Shown here: in pieces, positions 23,346-36,060 of the stretch
How the letters are laid out: the number at the start of each line of letters is the position of its first letter
How positions within the stretch are numbered: the stretch's first letter is position 1
Assembly (NCBI RefSeq): GCF_023343835.1
Contig: NC_064435.1
Span: forward strand, 81,974,134-82,038,133
Length of the DNA stretch: 64,000 nt
From: Lagopus muta
Lineage: Eukaryota; Chordata; Aves; Galliformes; Phasianidae
Direction of reading: 5' to 3'
The notes under the pieces: generated by a model
What the model saw: only the letters and a program-made list of their open reading frames with translations
Databases searched by the model: none
What the model was told of the DNA's origin: nothing
Made by a program: the position numbers and the translations under genes

Positions 23346-26300
23346 CCATCCCTTGAGATGATCTCTCAGCATAGGCCTGAAGAGTCACACAGTAGAAGAC
23401 AGGCAAACTGGAGCTATGTCTATAGCCAATATTGCAGACGTTCCCACTGCATACTGGCACTGGGCACTCTGGCTTTGACTGGTGTTTACTCAGCTCCCTA
23501 CTCACTTGGATGGAGGATAACACCAGTTCATCTAAAAGTGAAGATTTTCTATCACATCTATGTCCCATGCAGAAAGGAGTAACGTCACAGGATCCTTTCC
23601 TGTGCATTCATTAATGACTGAAAGTCAGGAATGTATTGTGTACAAGAAAAGATTATTAGAATTCCTGGAAAGGAATGGAGTTTGAGTTAGAAGATTTTCA
23701 TTTTATTGATTTTAATTATTTTATTTTATTCTTATGCAAAAGGCAAAGTAATGCTCGAGGTTCCCTCATGAAACTTCTGAGTCTGAATTGAAAATATTTG
23801 GGGGAAACAAAGTAAGTTTTTTTTATGGTGCTTGGAAGAAAATGGATTCACAGAGCTTCTCTTTTTAAATGTGTGAACATAAACGACAGCCTAGCAAGTC
23901 TTGCAGATTGCATGGCATAGTCAAATAACTGCTATTTATTGCATGGGCTGTGCAGTTTTCTTATGAAGATGTTGCTGCTACATGCAGAATAGATGGAACA
24001 AATTTTCTTTGTACATTTGTATAGTGCCCGTCAGGCAATGCATGCTGTTATCTCTGTTAGATCTCGTTGGCACCAAGGTTTCTCACCCAGAATTTAGCCC
24101 CCTTCAGAGGTAGAGTACATCTCATCGATGGTATTTATTAAGGGACGGCCCAGATTCTGTGCAATTTTCTGTGCAATTTTAGTAAGTTACACATGGCATT
24201 TTCCTCTCATTTGGCCTCCCTCATCTCCACTGTAAAGGCATTCTGAGGTATGTATATCATGAAGTTGCAGGAGAGAGATCTTGCAATTGCCACTGATGAG
24301 GCCAGCACTAACTCCATAAGTTTTCTCAGCCTTTGGCTTGTGGCTAGTTTTAAAAGGGTAGCAAAATAAAAGAGGAAGGCATAAAAAAGGAGAGGAATAC
24401 ATCAAGTGAGGCTCAACAGGGAAACACATGCTCCTTGTGTGGGTGTGATTAGAAGCTACGTATGTAATCACCTTAGAGTTGGTATGATTGAGCATTTTGA
24501 TACTAAGGAAAATAATTAAAGCTATTTCTTCTCCCTTTGCCATTTGCATTGCTGCCACTGTCTTTGGGTATTTGCTACTGGTAAGTTATTTACAAAGTTT
24601 ATTCTGCTTCAACCCACCCGTGGATGAGAACATCATTCCTGTTGCTTACAGCTGTTATCAGAGTGCATGTGTCCAGATGTACCCCTGGATTTTGCTGAAT
24701 CAGATTCCAGGTTTCCTTCTGCATACCATACTGCAATTCTTCTCTCCATTGCTGATCTAAACATCTGTGGTGATGCACACCACTTACATTTGTGATGCCA
24801 CATCGAGTCGTATGCATGTCTGTACGTTATTTCCTTGGGCAGAGCTCATGTTTATTTTTCAGAGTAAGGAAAATAAAGGTCTCAGCACTTAGCCTACAGT
24901 GACCGTTTTGCAGCAAGAGGACACCAAGCAAGAAGAACGAAGCCTGCAGGAGTAGAAGGAGGAAATGAAAGTTGCCGTACCGACAGGGCTACATGAATCC
25001 CGCGATGGGTGGATTAGGCTGAGCGTTATCAGTGATGATGAAACACAGCAGACTGTGGTAATGAAATATTTATGAATGGGGAAATGATACTGCATTCTGC
25101 AGTGCAGCACAGGGGAAAGTGAAATTTCAAGAATACTGTAATAGCAAAGCCCTCCATTAATTATCGAAAGCGAGCTGTAATGCCAGTTACTATGACAACA
25201 GGGTCCCCTATGCATTTTGCACCATTTTGAGGGAGGGAGGGAGGGCTGCTTCTATTTACTGGAGCACATTGTATTTCTTTTCTGTTGGTAATAGTGACCG
25301 TCCCAGCTTGTGACTACGTGGTTAATTTTGAAGACAAAATTATGAAGTGTTTATTGGTTAAAATACAGGGAAAGCCTTTCATAAGTAGTAGTGGTGTTTT
25401 TATTCTGCAAAGAGCTTAAGAAACCCCTTCTGATATCTAAGGAGATGCTACTCTCATTGTTAATAATCTTATATAATATTAATGTATGATAATGTAATAA
25501 TAAAAAGCGAAATGTTACTAGAAGTACTATTAATAATAATTTCAACTGTGTTACGCTTTCTACTGCAAAGCATTTTAGAAACAATGATTAATTAAAATGT
25601 CAGTATTGGCACGCAAAATCCACCTCTGCATTTCCAGATGGGGCAAGGGAATGTACAGCCTCTGCCCACTTATTTTTAATTACTACTTGTTTGCTTTCCT
25701 AAACCCGTGACTCTCTGTGAGTTCTCCACGCAAAGCCCTAGGGCTATGCTGCAGATTTCTGTCCCCTCCTCTGCTTGGGGTGATCAAGACTCAGAGTGTG
25801 GTGGGGAAGAAGGATGCTACACAGAGCATGACTCCAGTCTGTGGCAGCACATCCTGCCAGGGAAGCTCTCCCTGCTTTCCCCATGGCCCAAATTTGTGGA
25901 TAACAGCGATATAAATAGCTATCAGAAGGAATGGGCAGGGAGGTGCCCTGCAAAACCTGTAGTCTGATGTCTGTAGATGCTGGGTAGGGATAATGGGCTA
26001 AAGAGACTGGCCCAGGGGAGCTTATTGTCACTACACAGCATCTCCTACTGCCACTGTGAGAGGCAGAGGGCTGGTCTGCATGGACCATTGCTGAGGGCCA
26101 GACATTTCTTAAATTTTTTATCTTCTTATTTTTAGGCTGAGTGGTGCATTTCATCATTATCAAAAGCTATACGCTTTTTTACTGTAGCTACTTTCCAGGT
26201 AGGAAAAGTGGGCTGCAGAGCTGTTAAATGATTTGCTTCAGGTGACACAAGAAATTAGTAACAGTAATGTCCTATTTCCAGCTTCAAGACCTTCTTTGTG

Positions 26301-26911
26301 GTGTGCAGTGAGTTCCTGGTACTCAGTTCCTTTAGGAGAGAATGTGTTGCAAATGTAGGAAGGAAAAATTGTTGGGAATTTGCTGTATGGCTGATTTCTT
26401 GCAAGGAGCCAGATTCAATCTCTTCTGATAAACATTTCCTTACATGGTGAAACATGCCAGTAGTAGGCATTGCAGCCCTGTGCATCTGTCGGAATGCAAA
26501 ACCTGACTGTAGGAAGAAGACATGAAATGTGTAATACAGAATTTCTCTATCACCACTTTATAGGAGATGCCGTGAAAGGTGTAATTCCTTATGCATGGGT
26601 GTAGGTACATGCATATGCACATGCACACACTTATAAATGTATGTTTTACATGCACAGAATACAACATAATTCACATTATGATGAGCTTTGGCTTAGGGAG
26701 AAAGGGTTTTGCCTGTTCTTATTAATGATGATCTTACTGAATGTATTTGGATGAGAAACACTTCTATTCATTTTTTAATTACTACAGCCTTCCCTTTCTT
26801 CCCCTGCTCTCAGTTCAGAGCCCTCAGCTCCTTTTTGCTCAACTGCCTTATTGCTTATCTAGTGCAGACACCATCAACCCTGACTTGGGTCAAGACCAAA
26901 GCCAAAAGACA
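23346..26911. other. Intergenic sequence with one candidate conserved element
   Basis: This holds an AT-rich stretch (23690-23740), a 12-bp tandem duplication of TCTGTGCAATTT (about 24155-24179) and the candidate regulatory block at 24955-25240. The 139-codon open frame at 25744-26163 (-) has no recognisable domain. No exon or LINE fragment is seen. Confidence 0.45.
24955..25240. promoter_or_regulatory. Candidate conserved noncoding element with RFX X-box-like palindrome
   Basis: GTTACTATGACAAC at 25186-25199 is an imperfect palindrome close to the RFX X-box form GTTRCCATGGYAAC, with symmetrical differences in both halves. TTAATTA, a homeodomain core, lies at 25157-25163. Seven CpGs fall between 24975 and 25175, which is dense for this CpG-poor window and could reflect constraint. 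The enhancer reading is inference only. Confidence 0.3.
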
Positions 26912-27037
26912 CAGTGTTGGAAGGAACCCCTTAAGATCACCTAGTCCAACACCCCTGTAATTAACAGGGACACCTACAGCTACATCAGGTTGCTCAGAGC
27001 CCCATCCAGCCTGACCTTGAGTGTCTTTAGGGATGGG
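26912..27037 (-). mobile_element. CR1 LINE 3' fragment
   Basis: GTTGGAAGGAACCCCTTAAG, CACCTAGTCCAACACCCC, AACAGGGACACCTAC and CAGGTTGCTCAGAGCCCC are the complement of a CR1 3' end. The tail units themselves are missing. At about 27038 the sequence flips into CR1 of the opposite orientation (see the hairpin entry). Confidence 0.87.
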
Positions 27038-27056
27038 GACATTCAAGGTCAGGCTG
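27007..27056. repeat. CR1-derived snap-back inverted repeat
   Basis: Arm 27007-27025 (CAGCCTGACCTTGAGTGTC) is matched by arm 27038-27056 (GACATTCAAGGTCAGGCTG) with one G/A mismatch in 19, around a 12-bp loop. In CR1 the left arm is antisense and the right arm is the sense version of the same segment (compare CATTCAAGGCCAGGCTGGAT at about 14987-15006). Confidence 0.85.
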
Positions 27057-27112
27057 AACCAGGCTTTGAGTCCTCTGTGGCCTTTAGTAGCCTGTTCTTT
27101 CTTTTACTTAAA

Positions 27113-27138
27113 AATAGTAATAATAATAATAGTAGTAA
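27113..27138. repeat. Short (TAA)n/(TAG)n microsatellite
   Basis: AATAGTAATAATAATAATAG followed by TAGTAAAC, about eight trinucleotide units with substitutions. Confidence 0.8.
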
Positions 27139-29332
27139 ACAAATAAACCAAACAGCACAGTGAGAATGATGTGAATCTATAAGCAATAAACAATGCAGTA
27201 ACATAATCCATCATCCCACTGCCTGATGAATGGCTGCGCTAAGCCAACAGGGAAGCAAGGGCTCTGTTTTCGCTATGATAACTGCCCCAAAGGACTGATA
27301 GGAATGTGAGCTTCCCTCTTGTTGACTCCAAGGCATCCAATAAATAGCTCAGTCTACAAGTCACTGACCCAGGGAGGAAGGACAGGCATGGCAGGTGTAG
27401 GAACAAGGAACAGGTCATTCTGGGTTAACAGTTTTAGAAACATGACAGAGAAGCAAGGTAGTTGAGAGCATGGGGGAAACATGGTAGTCTTCCTCAAAAA
27501 CAGTGTCAAAGGGTCGGCTGGAAGCAGGTCAGGTGGGGGCGGCTGAACATCTACTGCAGCTCTGCCCAATGTCCACAGCATTCTGGTCACTGCCTCTTGC
27601 TGCAATGGGATTTCTCTCAGTGAGGTGTACTGTTTGGCCTCAGAGGAACCTACCTCCAGGCATTCAGAGCCATCTTGGGCAGAGGACAGCTATGTTGCAA
27701 GAGAACTGTTAATCACAAGTAAGCCTTCATGTCAAGGAAATAGTGTCACTAATAATTCCCTTCACCGCCCAGAGGCCTGTACCTCCCTGTGTTTGGTGAT
27801 GCCTATGGGCTTCTGCTGGGAACAGCTGGGGCTGTCCCTTCCTCCTCTTCTACATTTAGTTCGCAGTCTCTGAGCAGTAAAGCTTGAGAATATGCATGTG
27901 TGTTTGTCTCCTCTCAGGTGTAAGATGCTGTGAATAGATTTGTAGACTTTTATGTGGAAAAGAAGCTGTGTCCCTAGAATGCATCCTGCAGCTGAGGAAA
28001 GCATTGCAGGCCCTTTGGGTTGCCAGTGTTGCTGGCCATAGTATAAATTACCTTGTCTACTCAGGAATTAACCTGCGAGTCAACTCATGTCAGAAGTCAT
28101 GCTCTTCGTCTCCGGGAGGACAGAGTTGAAAGCCATTGCACTGCAATTATTTGTACCAAACTCTGGGCTCAGTCTAAAATAAATGTCAGATAACTGTATA
28201 ACAAACATTTGAAAGAAATGAAAGAGCAGAAAGAGCACAGACCAGAGTTTGCAGACATTTCTAGCTGCTGGAGCAAGAGCCTTGTTACCACTTTGGAACA
28301 GGTGGCCTCAAAAGGGTGCTAGGAAGGGGCAGGTGGAGATGGAGCAGCTGGAGCAGGAACTGGAAAGGGAGAGCACTTCTGACTGCTTCTGCTTCTGACA
28401 GCCCCTGGGCTGCTGGGGGAAAAATACATCCACGCATCACTTTATAAATGATGAATAGCAGTATCAGGCTGAGCAGGGGCTTCCTTCCCTCGCAAGAGAG
28501 GAAAAAAGCCTTTCCTCTCTGATGTGAGCATAGGCTGCACAAGAGGCATTTCTCCCCCATCCCCATGTCCATGTTGCATACAGCCAACCAGCGCTGCAGC
28601 AGGAGCCCAGTCTGTACACCAAAATCCAGCTGACAAACCCCCTTTGGCAGCTGGGGGATCCTGTGTTTGAGATCTGGATGTTTGTACTTCCCAGTGCAGC
28701 CCTGCCTGGCCCCCACAGAGAGCACAAAGAGGCACAAGGGAACTGGGAGTACTTAGGGGCAAAAATATGTGGATTCAGTCATCAGTAACAGGAATCCTTG
28801 AGAACTGCAGGTGTTTTCCAGAGCATCTATTTTTCTCTGCCTGCAATGTTTCATATGCTTCTTGCTGACTTGTCCTGAAGTGCAAATAATACTCTTTAAG
28901 GTCTGAGCTCTAGAAGTCCTCGATCATGCAGTCTTCATACTGCTCCTGGTTGGCTGTGAGTTGCTGGGAGGGAGGGATTTATGCTCGCCAGCCCACAGAG
29001 GGTTTTATACCAGCCTGTTCACTGCACATCCTCCTCTACCAAGGTACAGAAGGTGAATGCAGAGCTACAACATGTGCTTGGGTTTGGCTCTGCAGTGACA
29101 GCCAGAGGTGAGACATTGGAGGAGGCTGTATGTTCATGCCAAAATGTGCTGGAAAGCTGCTGTACGTAAGGTCACTCTGACTACCAAGGACAGCCTTGGT
29201 ACTTTTGGTACCCTAGATACTCTTTCCTCAGCTCACCATCAGCCTCTTTGCATTTCTGTGGCTCTCCACACTTTATTACAGCTGCCAGGCAGAGCATGTC
29301 TGTATGCATGGTGGTGGTTGGCTTTTCCTCCC
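27139..29332. other. Intergenic sequence, nothing recognised
   Basis: Three overlapping - strand frames are open between 28285 and 28762 (150, 106 and 87 codons). All three being open together suggests GC-rich composition rather than coding. No domain, exon signature or interspersed repeat is recognised. Confidence 0.45.
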
Positions 29333-29600
29333 AGATAACTGGTGATAGGATGAGAGGGGAATGGCCTCAAGTTGCACCAGGGGAGGTTTGTGTTGGATAT
29401 TAGGAAAAATCTCTTTTCAGAATAAGTGGTGAGGCAGTGGCACAGGCTGCCCAGGGAAGTGATGGAGTCACCATCGCTGAAGGTGTCCAAGAAATGTGTA
29501 GATGTGGCACCAAGAGACATGGTGGGCATAGTGGGGTTGGGTTGGTGGTTGGAGTAGATGATCTTAGAGGTCTTTTCCAACCTGAATGATTCTATGATTC
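29333..29600 (+). mobile_element. CR1 LINE 3' fragment with tail
   Basis: This is the same type as 1435-2676: TGGCCTCAAGTTGCACCAGG, TTGGATATTAGG, CACAGGCTGCCCAGGGAAGT, GATGATCTTAGAGGTCTTTT, then CCAACCTGAATGATTCTATG ATTC. About 270 bp is kept. The old ORF2 end is interrupted by stops. Confidence 0.92.
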
Positions 29601-31293
29601 AGAGATGAGCTCAGGATATAGGGAGAACTCCAGACTGGCAAGCAAAGATGCAGATGAGAGATATCAGACTTCTCTTAATGATTATGGGCTTCATTTAAGC
29701 TTCGGCAGCCAGGCTGAGCAATGTGTGTCCAGGCAGATGGCTGCGGGTGAGTGATGGGAGCCCCGCTCCTGGATCTCAGCCCGCTAAGCAGGAGCGGCTG
29801 CCAGCCGTCAGGCAAGGGCTCAGCAGCCACGTCCTCTACGATCCTCTGATTCATGATCAGGGAGCACCACACCACTCAGCAGCACTCACAGAGCCCTTTG
29901 GTACCATCCGTCAAGGTTTCACTGCAGCAGCTTCAGGATCCACTCCAGGCAACGCTCCAACACCAGGCCCCACTGAACAGGGTCTTCACTCAGCTTGTCA
30001 AGCTTGTGATTAGTTCTTGATGCTGTGAGGATAAAAGAAGCTGCGGCTACAGGCCAACAGCAGACTGTGAGCCCCAGAATACACCAGCACATAGACAGGT
30101 CTGATGGTGACTTAACAACCTGGAAGATTTGGCACGAAAGTGGGCTGGGCTGCAGTAACAGCTTGAAGAAGGCTGAGAAGTGGCTGGGATTGCAGCGCTT
30201 TGTGTAGCATTGACTCTGCACATGTGCATTTGTGGGCATCTCCCTGGCTGAGGGCGGAAGTTTTGGAATTTCTGTCCTTTCTCCCCCGTAAAGTCCTCCA
30301 TAAAGTCCTTCCTGCTTAATAGAATATCTATTAGGGGAGATCAGGCAAATGAATTATATTTTGGGGGCAGCTGTTTTGATGCTGCTGGTACATTATTGCC
30401 TCATTCCACTGCTAAAACAGTCTTCCCCCACAGTGTGTGCTGAGATGTTAAGCATTTCTGTAAAGAGCTATTTACTAAGCAAAGAGATCCTTCAGACAGA
30501 AACAGGAGCCTAAATTTTCTGGGAGTTAAAACAAAAAATCTTTGTAGGTTAAAATTAGCTGTCAGATCGCAGGCATGAAACCACCTGAGGTTAGAGCTTC
30601 ACTGCTTTTTAATAGGCAAATGAGCTATTTTGTGAGGAATTGCCTTTCTGCAACTACTGAAACAAGCGCTGTCTTCCAGCAGCACCTTCTGCGATATGAG
30701 GTGTCACGGGGGCAGGAACAAAGCAGGAGCCAGCTGACACAGCTGGGGAGACAAAGGGTTCTCTCTGTTTCCACAGGACGCCTTGCACTGAAGTGGATAT
30801 TGCCATTTGCTGTGAATGCCCGGTCATTACCATTCCTTGTCGTTTATTACGTGGAGGGGTCTCGTAGGGCTCTCATGAACTTCCTCAGAAGTGTGTCCCG
30901 GCTTCCCTACAGCATTGTTTGAGTGGAGCGTGACAGTACTTGTCAGCAGAGCAGTTGTGGAGACACGCTGAAGAGCTCTAATGCACTTTTTAATTCTGCT
31001 TCATCAGCCTCTCTGCACTTTCTTTCAAATTCAGATGGGGATTTTTCTGCCATGTCCTTCTCGAAGGATGATGGCTGTGTTTGCTGTGCTCTTTGTTCAG
31101 CTCTTTGCATTCAACAGGAGCTGGTCCCCGACTGCCTGTGCATCAGCCCATTACTAGAGTGTTTCCCCAGTCCCTCTTCATTTTCTTTCCTGAAGGATTG
31201 TGCTGGCTCCACACCCTGACAGCTGACCACCACAGCAGGGACAAGAGAAGCACTGGGTTTGAGTTACTGGAAGAGAGAGACTTAGAATTATAT
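29601..31293. other. Intergenic sequence, partly GC-richer
   Basis: A GC-richer part (about 29700-30020) is open in short frames on both strands, without known domains. I recognise no repeat, CpG island or exon. Confidence 0.4.
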
Positions 31294-31578
31294 GATCACA
31301 GAATATCTTGATTTGGAAGGGACCCATAAGGATCACTGAGTCAAATTCCTGGCCCCACACAGTGCCATCCGAAAATCAGACCATATGTCTCAGTGTGCTG
31401 TCCAAAACACTCCTTGAACTCCAGCACTTGGGGTTGTGACCACTGCCCTGGGCAGCCTGTTCCATGCCTGACCACTGTCTGGTGAAGAACCCTTTCTAAC
31501 CTCCAACCTTACCCTCCCCTGATGCAGCCCCATGCTGTTCCCTCAGATCCTGTAGCTGTCATCACCAGAGAGATGTGG
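31294..31578 (-). mobile_element. CR1 LINE 3' fragment (ATCTTGATTTGG type)
   Basis: Reading +: GATCACAGAATATCTTGATT, TGGAAGGGACCCATAAGGAT, CTCCTTGAACTCCAGC, GTGACCACTGCCCTGGGCAG, CTGGTGAAGAACCCTTTCTA and CCTGATGCAGCC are the complement of a distinct CR1 subfamily 3' region. Tail units are decayed. About 285 bp is kept. Confidence 0.88.
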
Positions 31579-32159
31579 GTGGATGGATGTCTGATCTAAT
31601 ACAGAGTGGTTCCTCATGGGTTCACCCTGTCATTGTCACAGTGAAGTCCCCTTAGAGCACATAAACCAAAGGCAAACTGCCCCATGGCAGGTAGGAGCCC
31701 AGGCTAGTAAACATGTCTTTGCAGCAGGGAAAGCAGCTGCCACTATCTGCAAAACTGCTCTTCCTCCAAGGTCTGTCCCTTTTTATTTGGACCATTTTAC
31801 TGGCAGAAATTATTACCAGCACTACTAAATACTGGATTCTTCATGTGCCTGAGGTATGATGCACTCTGGAACAAGCGAGGCCTTTCCTTCTCACTGGCTG
31901 CTATGCCTGGCAGGCCACTCACTGCAGAGAGAGTGGCCTCTACTCTGTTACACTGTTATTTTTATTATGTAAAATTATTGTGATAACTAATGCATTATTG
32001 CTTTATATTTGCTACTGTGATTTAATTATAATAAAGCTTGCATTTCATACATAATTTCCTGATTTATGCTTGTTTTTCAAGTGATACTTGGTGACTCCAC
32101 TGTGCTGATGTTGGCTCACACCTGCTGGCAAATAGTCTCCTCCAGCTCTGTTCAGTATC
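31579..32159. other. Unannotated gap between two CR1 copies
   Basis: The last ~130 bp (about 31950-32070) is AT-rich and contains AATAAAG near 32030. No exon was found to which that could belong. Confidence 0.45.
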
Positions 32160-32580
32160 TCAAAACCTTGCAAGGCTGAGGAAACTGGGACTGTTTAGCT
32201 TGGAGAATAGAATGCTCCAGGGAGACCTCACTGTGGCTTTCCAGTACTTGAAGAGAGTGTATAAACAGGAGGGGGAATGGCTGTTTACAAGGGTGGACAG
32301 TGATAGAACAAGGGGGAATGTTTTTAAACTGAGACAGAAGAGGTTTAGGTTAGATACTAGGAGGAGGTTTTTCACACAGAGGGTGGTGATGCACTGGAAC
32401 AGGTTGCCCAAGGAGGTTGTGGATGCCCCATCCCTGGAAGCATTGAAGGCCAGGCTGGATGTGGCTCTGGGCAGCCTGGTCTGCTGGTTGGCAACATAGT
32501 AGGGGGTTGAAACCAGATGATCATTGTGGTTCTTTTCAACCCAGGCCATTCTATGATTCCATGATATGATTCTATGACAC
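32160..32580 (+). mobile_element. CR1 LINE 3' fragment with tail, relatively young
   Basis: Begins in the ORF2 C-terminus (GAAACTGGGACTGTTTAGCT) and keeps a long matching frame (32200-32499: MENRMLQGDLTVAFQYLK, then FRLDTRRRFFTQR and HWNRLPKEV). It then continues through TGATCATTGTGGTTCTTTTC and a degraded tail (CCATTCTATGATTCCATGAT, then ATGATTCTATG). It is the same subfamily as 14842-15063 and complete at its 3' end, so the two can be aligned for dating. Confidence 0.95.
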
Positions 32581-35500
32581 GACACTTTTCCTGGCAGGAA
32601 TACTGGGATGTCAGTACTACTGGGAAGAGAGTTAATCCCAGGTTGTCATGGTCCTTCTGGGATCACTGCAATCCCAGGAAATGGTGCTGATGCCAGAGGG
32701 ACGGTGCTAATGAGGGAACCTCTCCATGGCATCGGCTTCACTGTTCTGAGTGCTATCTCCAAAAAAGCTGATTTATTTTCTATGCTGCCTATGATGCATG
32801 AAGCAGAAGGCTGAAAATCCATTTTAATGCCACTGAATAGTGTCAGGTGAATATGAACTGACATAGGAATCCAGACAATTAGAGCAGCTTCCCTTGACCT
32901 GATATTAGCAGAGGGTTTTCTGCAAGTTGTGATAGATGCAGATCCTCAGCCATTGATTTTTTTTGTATCTGTCCATGAATATTATGATATAGTGTTGTTT
33001 TTGTGAGGATATCTTTTTTTAAAGACAGTTACTGTTGCTTTGTGAAATACTGGTGATGCAGTTATCCATGAGCTATCTAAGCACAGAGAACATTAGAATT
33101 CATCATGCCTGTTATTGTCCTTTTACAAATGACATTATGCCAAACACTTAAAGCTTAGCACTAAAAACACAGAGGGGGCTGAACACCATCTTCTATGCAA
33201 AGGGTCCGATTTCATCATAAACGAGGTTGCCAGGGACCATGAAAATGAAATTTTTCATGATGCAGAAGGGGGATAAGAAGTCAGGAGAAGACTGCAGATA
33301 CAAACGTGGCAGGGGGTTAGGAGGAAATATTTGTCAGATAAAGGTAATAAATGTATGTGCAGAAACACAGGAGTCTAGGGAAAGCAGAGAAACACATTTG
33401 GGTTTGAGAAGGCTCCCTGTTGGCTTTATGCCACCTTTTCTAAGCTTGACTGAGTGTTAGAACTCATGTATTCTTTGCAAATAGGTTTGCCTGCACCTGA
33501 AGTCTTCTGTTTTCCTCTGACAGGGCCACCTTTTCCAAAGATCCTGTTGGCTGACTTGCAAAATATTTTTTTTCACGACTTCAGCCTTGTTTGTCAGTTC
33601 TGCTCCCCAGCAGATATGGGCCTGGATATTCCCTTTTCTCCTCTCATCCATCATTTGTGTCTGCCAAGGAATTCTTTTGAGTTTTAGCTTCGTTTTTCCC
33701 CTCTCACATCTGGATGACTTAATCTTTGAAACATCCATCCATAAATGCATGGCTTTCCTCGAATTGCTTGGGAAAACTTGCACAGCCAGCAAAGCCCTCA
33801 GAGGCAGCAGAGTGAAAGGCAAAGTTCCTCAAGGTACCTCAGGAACTGAAAATAATGTAGTCAAGGCAGCCAGGACTGAATTAACTCTTCAGAGAGGCAA
33901 ATCTTATTAACTGGATTTGGGGTTGTGGCTGGCTCCAAAGGAGCCTAGGAATTCTCTAGACTACACCATATTGTGCAATTGAAGGACTGAAATGTGTTCA
34001 ATTTGTAGCACTGAATTATATGGGGAGAAAGACTTTGAACTGTGTTCAGATGTTACACCACTATAATCAGGAATGGGATCATTCCTATTCAAGGAGTTAG
34101 ACTAGCCAAGTGCTGACAGAGTCTGGTTACTTTCATCGTGAGGAAGTTTATCTTTTATGTCGTTTGAAAACTTTTGCATGGATGTTGGCCTATTTTTGTT
34201 GTCAGACACCTATTCCAGAAAGGTGCCCAGACAGAGTGGCAAGAAGTAGCACTGTGGGTGATGGAAGCTCCATTTCTTCTGTCACCCACCAGTGCTCAAG
34301 TATCTCTGTGCAGCAACTGTCAGCTGAAGAGGGGCCTGCAGGCTGCAGGAGCAAAAGCACAGGGCTTGTAGATAAGCATTGATGCAGAGCTGGAGAGGAT
34401 GCTACGTGTCATGATCTGTATTAGAGCCAAAGCAACAGGACACATCATGCTCCAGATAAACTCCTGTAAAGCAGACCAGGTCACATGCAAACTGAGGTCA
34501 CAGTTGAGACCAGTATCCAATAGCGCAGTTCTGTTTAGGCCTACAGTACAATTGGTAGAATTATCATTAATTTTCTTACCCCACTTGTCCTACCCACTCA
34601 GGTTAAATTAACTTTTCCAATCACTCCTGTCATATTTCTCCCTTATTAGATGTCCTCCAGTGTTTCACTGAAGGCATTATTATGCTTTACAGGACAAAGT
34701 CATTTTGTGCTTCTTTATAGCAGCGAGAACCCTTCTCCCTCCTTATTCTCTGATCTAGCTTTACTGATACTTTCTCATTTCATCATACAATCAGCAGGGA
34801 ATATTAATCAGGACCTGGTGGGGTCTTTTTAATTTGGATTGCAGGCAATGAAATGCACTATCTTCAACTCATAAGAAGTGTGTCCATCAGCAGCAGAAGC
34901 AATGAGATGTCATTTTCTAAGGACCTCTCTAAAGGCTGAACTCTGCTGTCTAATAAAGGCTGTATTGGCAGTGCTGTTTTTCCCTCAGTGAAGTGATTAA
35001 TGATTGTTTTCACTATTCGAAGACTTCTATTTGTTAATTACATAGAGACTTCAGGTTTTTTAAATACTTCCTGCTGTGTCAGTTGTGATCAAAACCCAAC
35101 CACAGCTTCAGAAGTGACTGTGGAGGGACTGGCTATGGAAGGAGCACAAACATATGAGATTCATTACGGTACCTTGTTCCATCATTAGGAATAATGTGCT
35201 TTTTGGCTTTCTCAGACTGTGTAAATGGTGGAACACACAATGTCTTAGTTTTTGCCACACAGTGTCTTAGTGTGCCAGATAAAAGTATATTCTTATCTCA
35301 CCCTGACAAGAGGAGTAAGCTTTCAGCTTTCAGTGGTGAGTGGTGCTTGAGGAGAAGACTGAAGTGGAACAGATCTTAGTTCCTTCCATCCCAGCTTGGC
35401 CTGCCAGCAACAAGAAAAAAGTGCAACAATGCATTTTGCAGAGCCCTTGTAAGCTACATAAAGCATCACTGTAAGAATGTCTTTGATGGCTGAAATTGCT

Positions 35501-35894
35501 GTGCCCAAGCAGCCCTCCGGCATGTTGCTGAGGCTGTTGCAGTCCTAAGGGGATTTCTGAGAAAAGACCAGGTGATTGCATTGCAGATGTTTCTGGGCAA
35601 GCACTTGTATTTCCATAGCTATGATTTTCACAGAGCAGAATTGCAAAGCAGGCTCTTCTGAGAGCTGAAGGAATCAGCCCCGGTGACGGACATAATCACA
35701 GCACTGGCAGTGGGATGATGCCAGGAGGTCAGCAAATGGCATCAGAGCACAGAAAATGGGCAGGCGTTCAAACCTGGAGCATACTCCAAAGAACTGCAAG
35801 TCAGACATTTCCTGTCATGTGCAATGATGTTGTCTTTAACAATCTTCAGCAGACTCTTCTTCCAACTATCCACCCAGTCCTTTCTGAGCCATGT
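32581..35894. other. Intergenic sequence, nothing recognised
   Basis: Frames of up to 121 codons (33457-33822 -; 33587-33910 +) overlap each other on opposite strands and have no domains. No repeat family, RNA gene or exon is seen. Confidence 0.5.
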
Positions 35895-36060
35895 AAATAT
35901 TTAGCATCCACAACATCCCATGCCAACGAACTCCACAGCCTTGTTAGATGCTGGGTGAAAACTGTTCTCTCCTGTTTATTTTGAACTGCCTGCTACCTCT
36001 CATCATTGCCCAATGTTCCCTACTTCTTATCCTGGAAGTGATGATTCTCACTGATCCTTT
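35895..36060 (-). mobile_element. Old CR1-type LINE fragment
   Basis: The blocks ATCCACAACATCCCATGCCA, ACTCCACAGCC, GCTGGGTGAAAACTG, TTTGAACTGCCTGCTACCTC and TTCCCTACTTCTTATCCTG resemble the complement of an ancient CR1 3' region known from sauropsids. There is no tail and divergence is high, so the limits are soft. Confidence 0.55.

Noticed and set aside
23068..23607. 179-codon open frame on the - strand as a host gene
   Set aside because: Its C-terminal part is CR1 reverse transcriptase remnant; the N-terminal third is unrelated flanking DNA that happens to be open.
24488..24760. 90-codon hydrophobic frame as a small membrane protein
   Set aside because: Hydrophobicity follows from T-rich sequence; no signal peptide logic, homology or conserved neighbours.
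25744..26163. 139-codon open frame on the - strand
   Set aside because: No domain, no flanking splice logic, and + strand frames overlap it.
28285..28762. Three overlapping open frames on the - strand (150, 106 and 87 codons)
   Set aside because: Three frames open at once over the same DNA indicates stop-poor composition, not coding. No family is recognised.
31950..32070. 3' end of an unknown gene, from an AATAAAG near 32030
   Set aside because: AT-rich context makes the hexamer likely by chance, and no upstream exon or open frame supports it.
32200..32499. 99-codon frame on the + strand as a host gene
   Set aside because: Also the CR1 ORF2 C-terminus, in a tailed CR1 copy.
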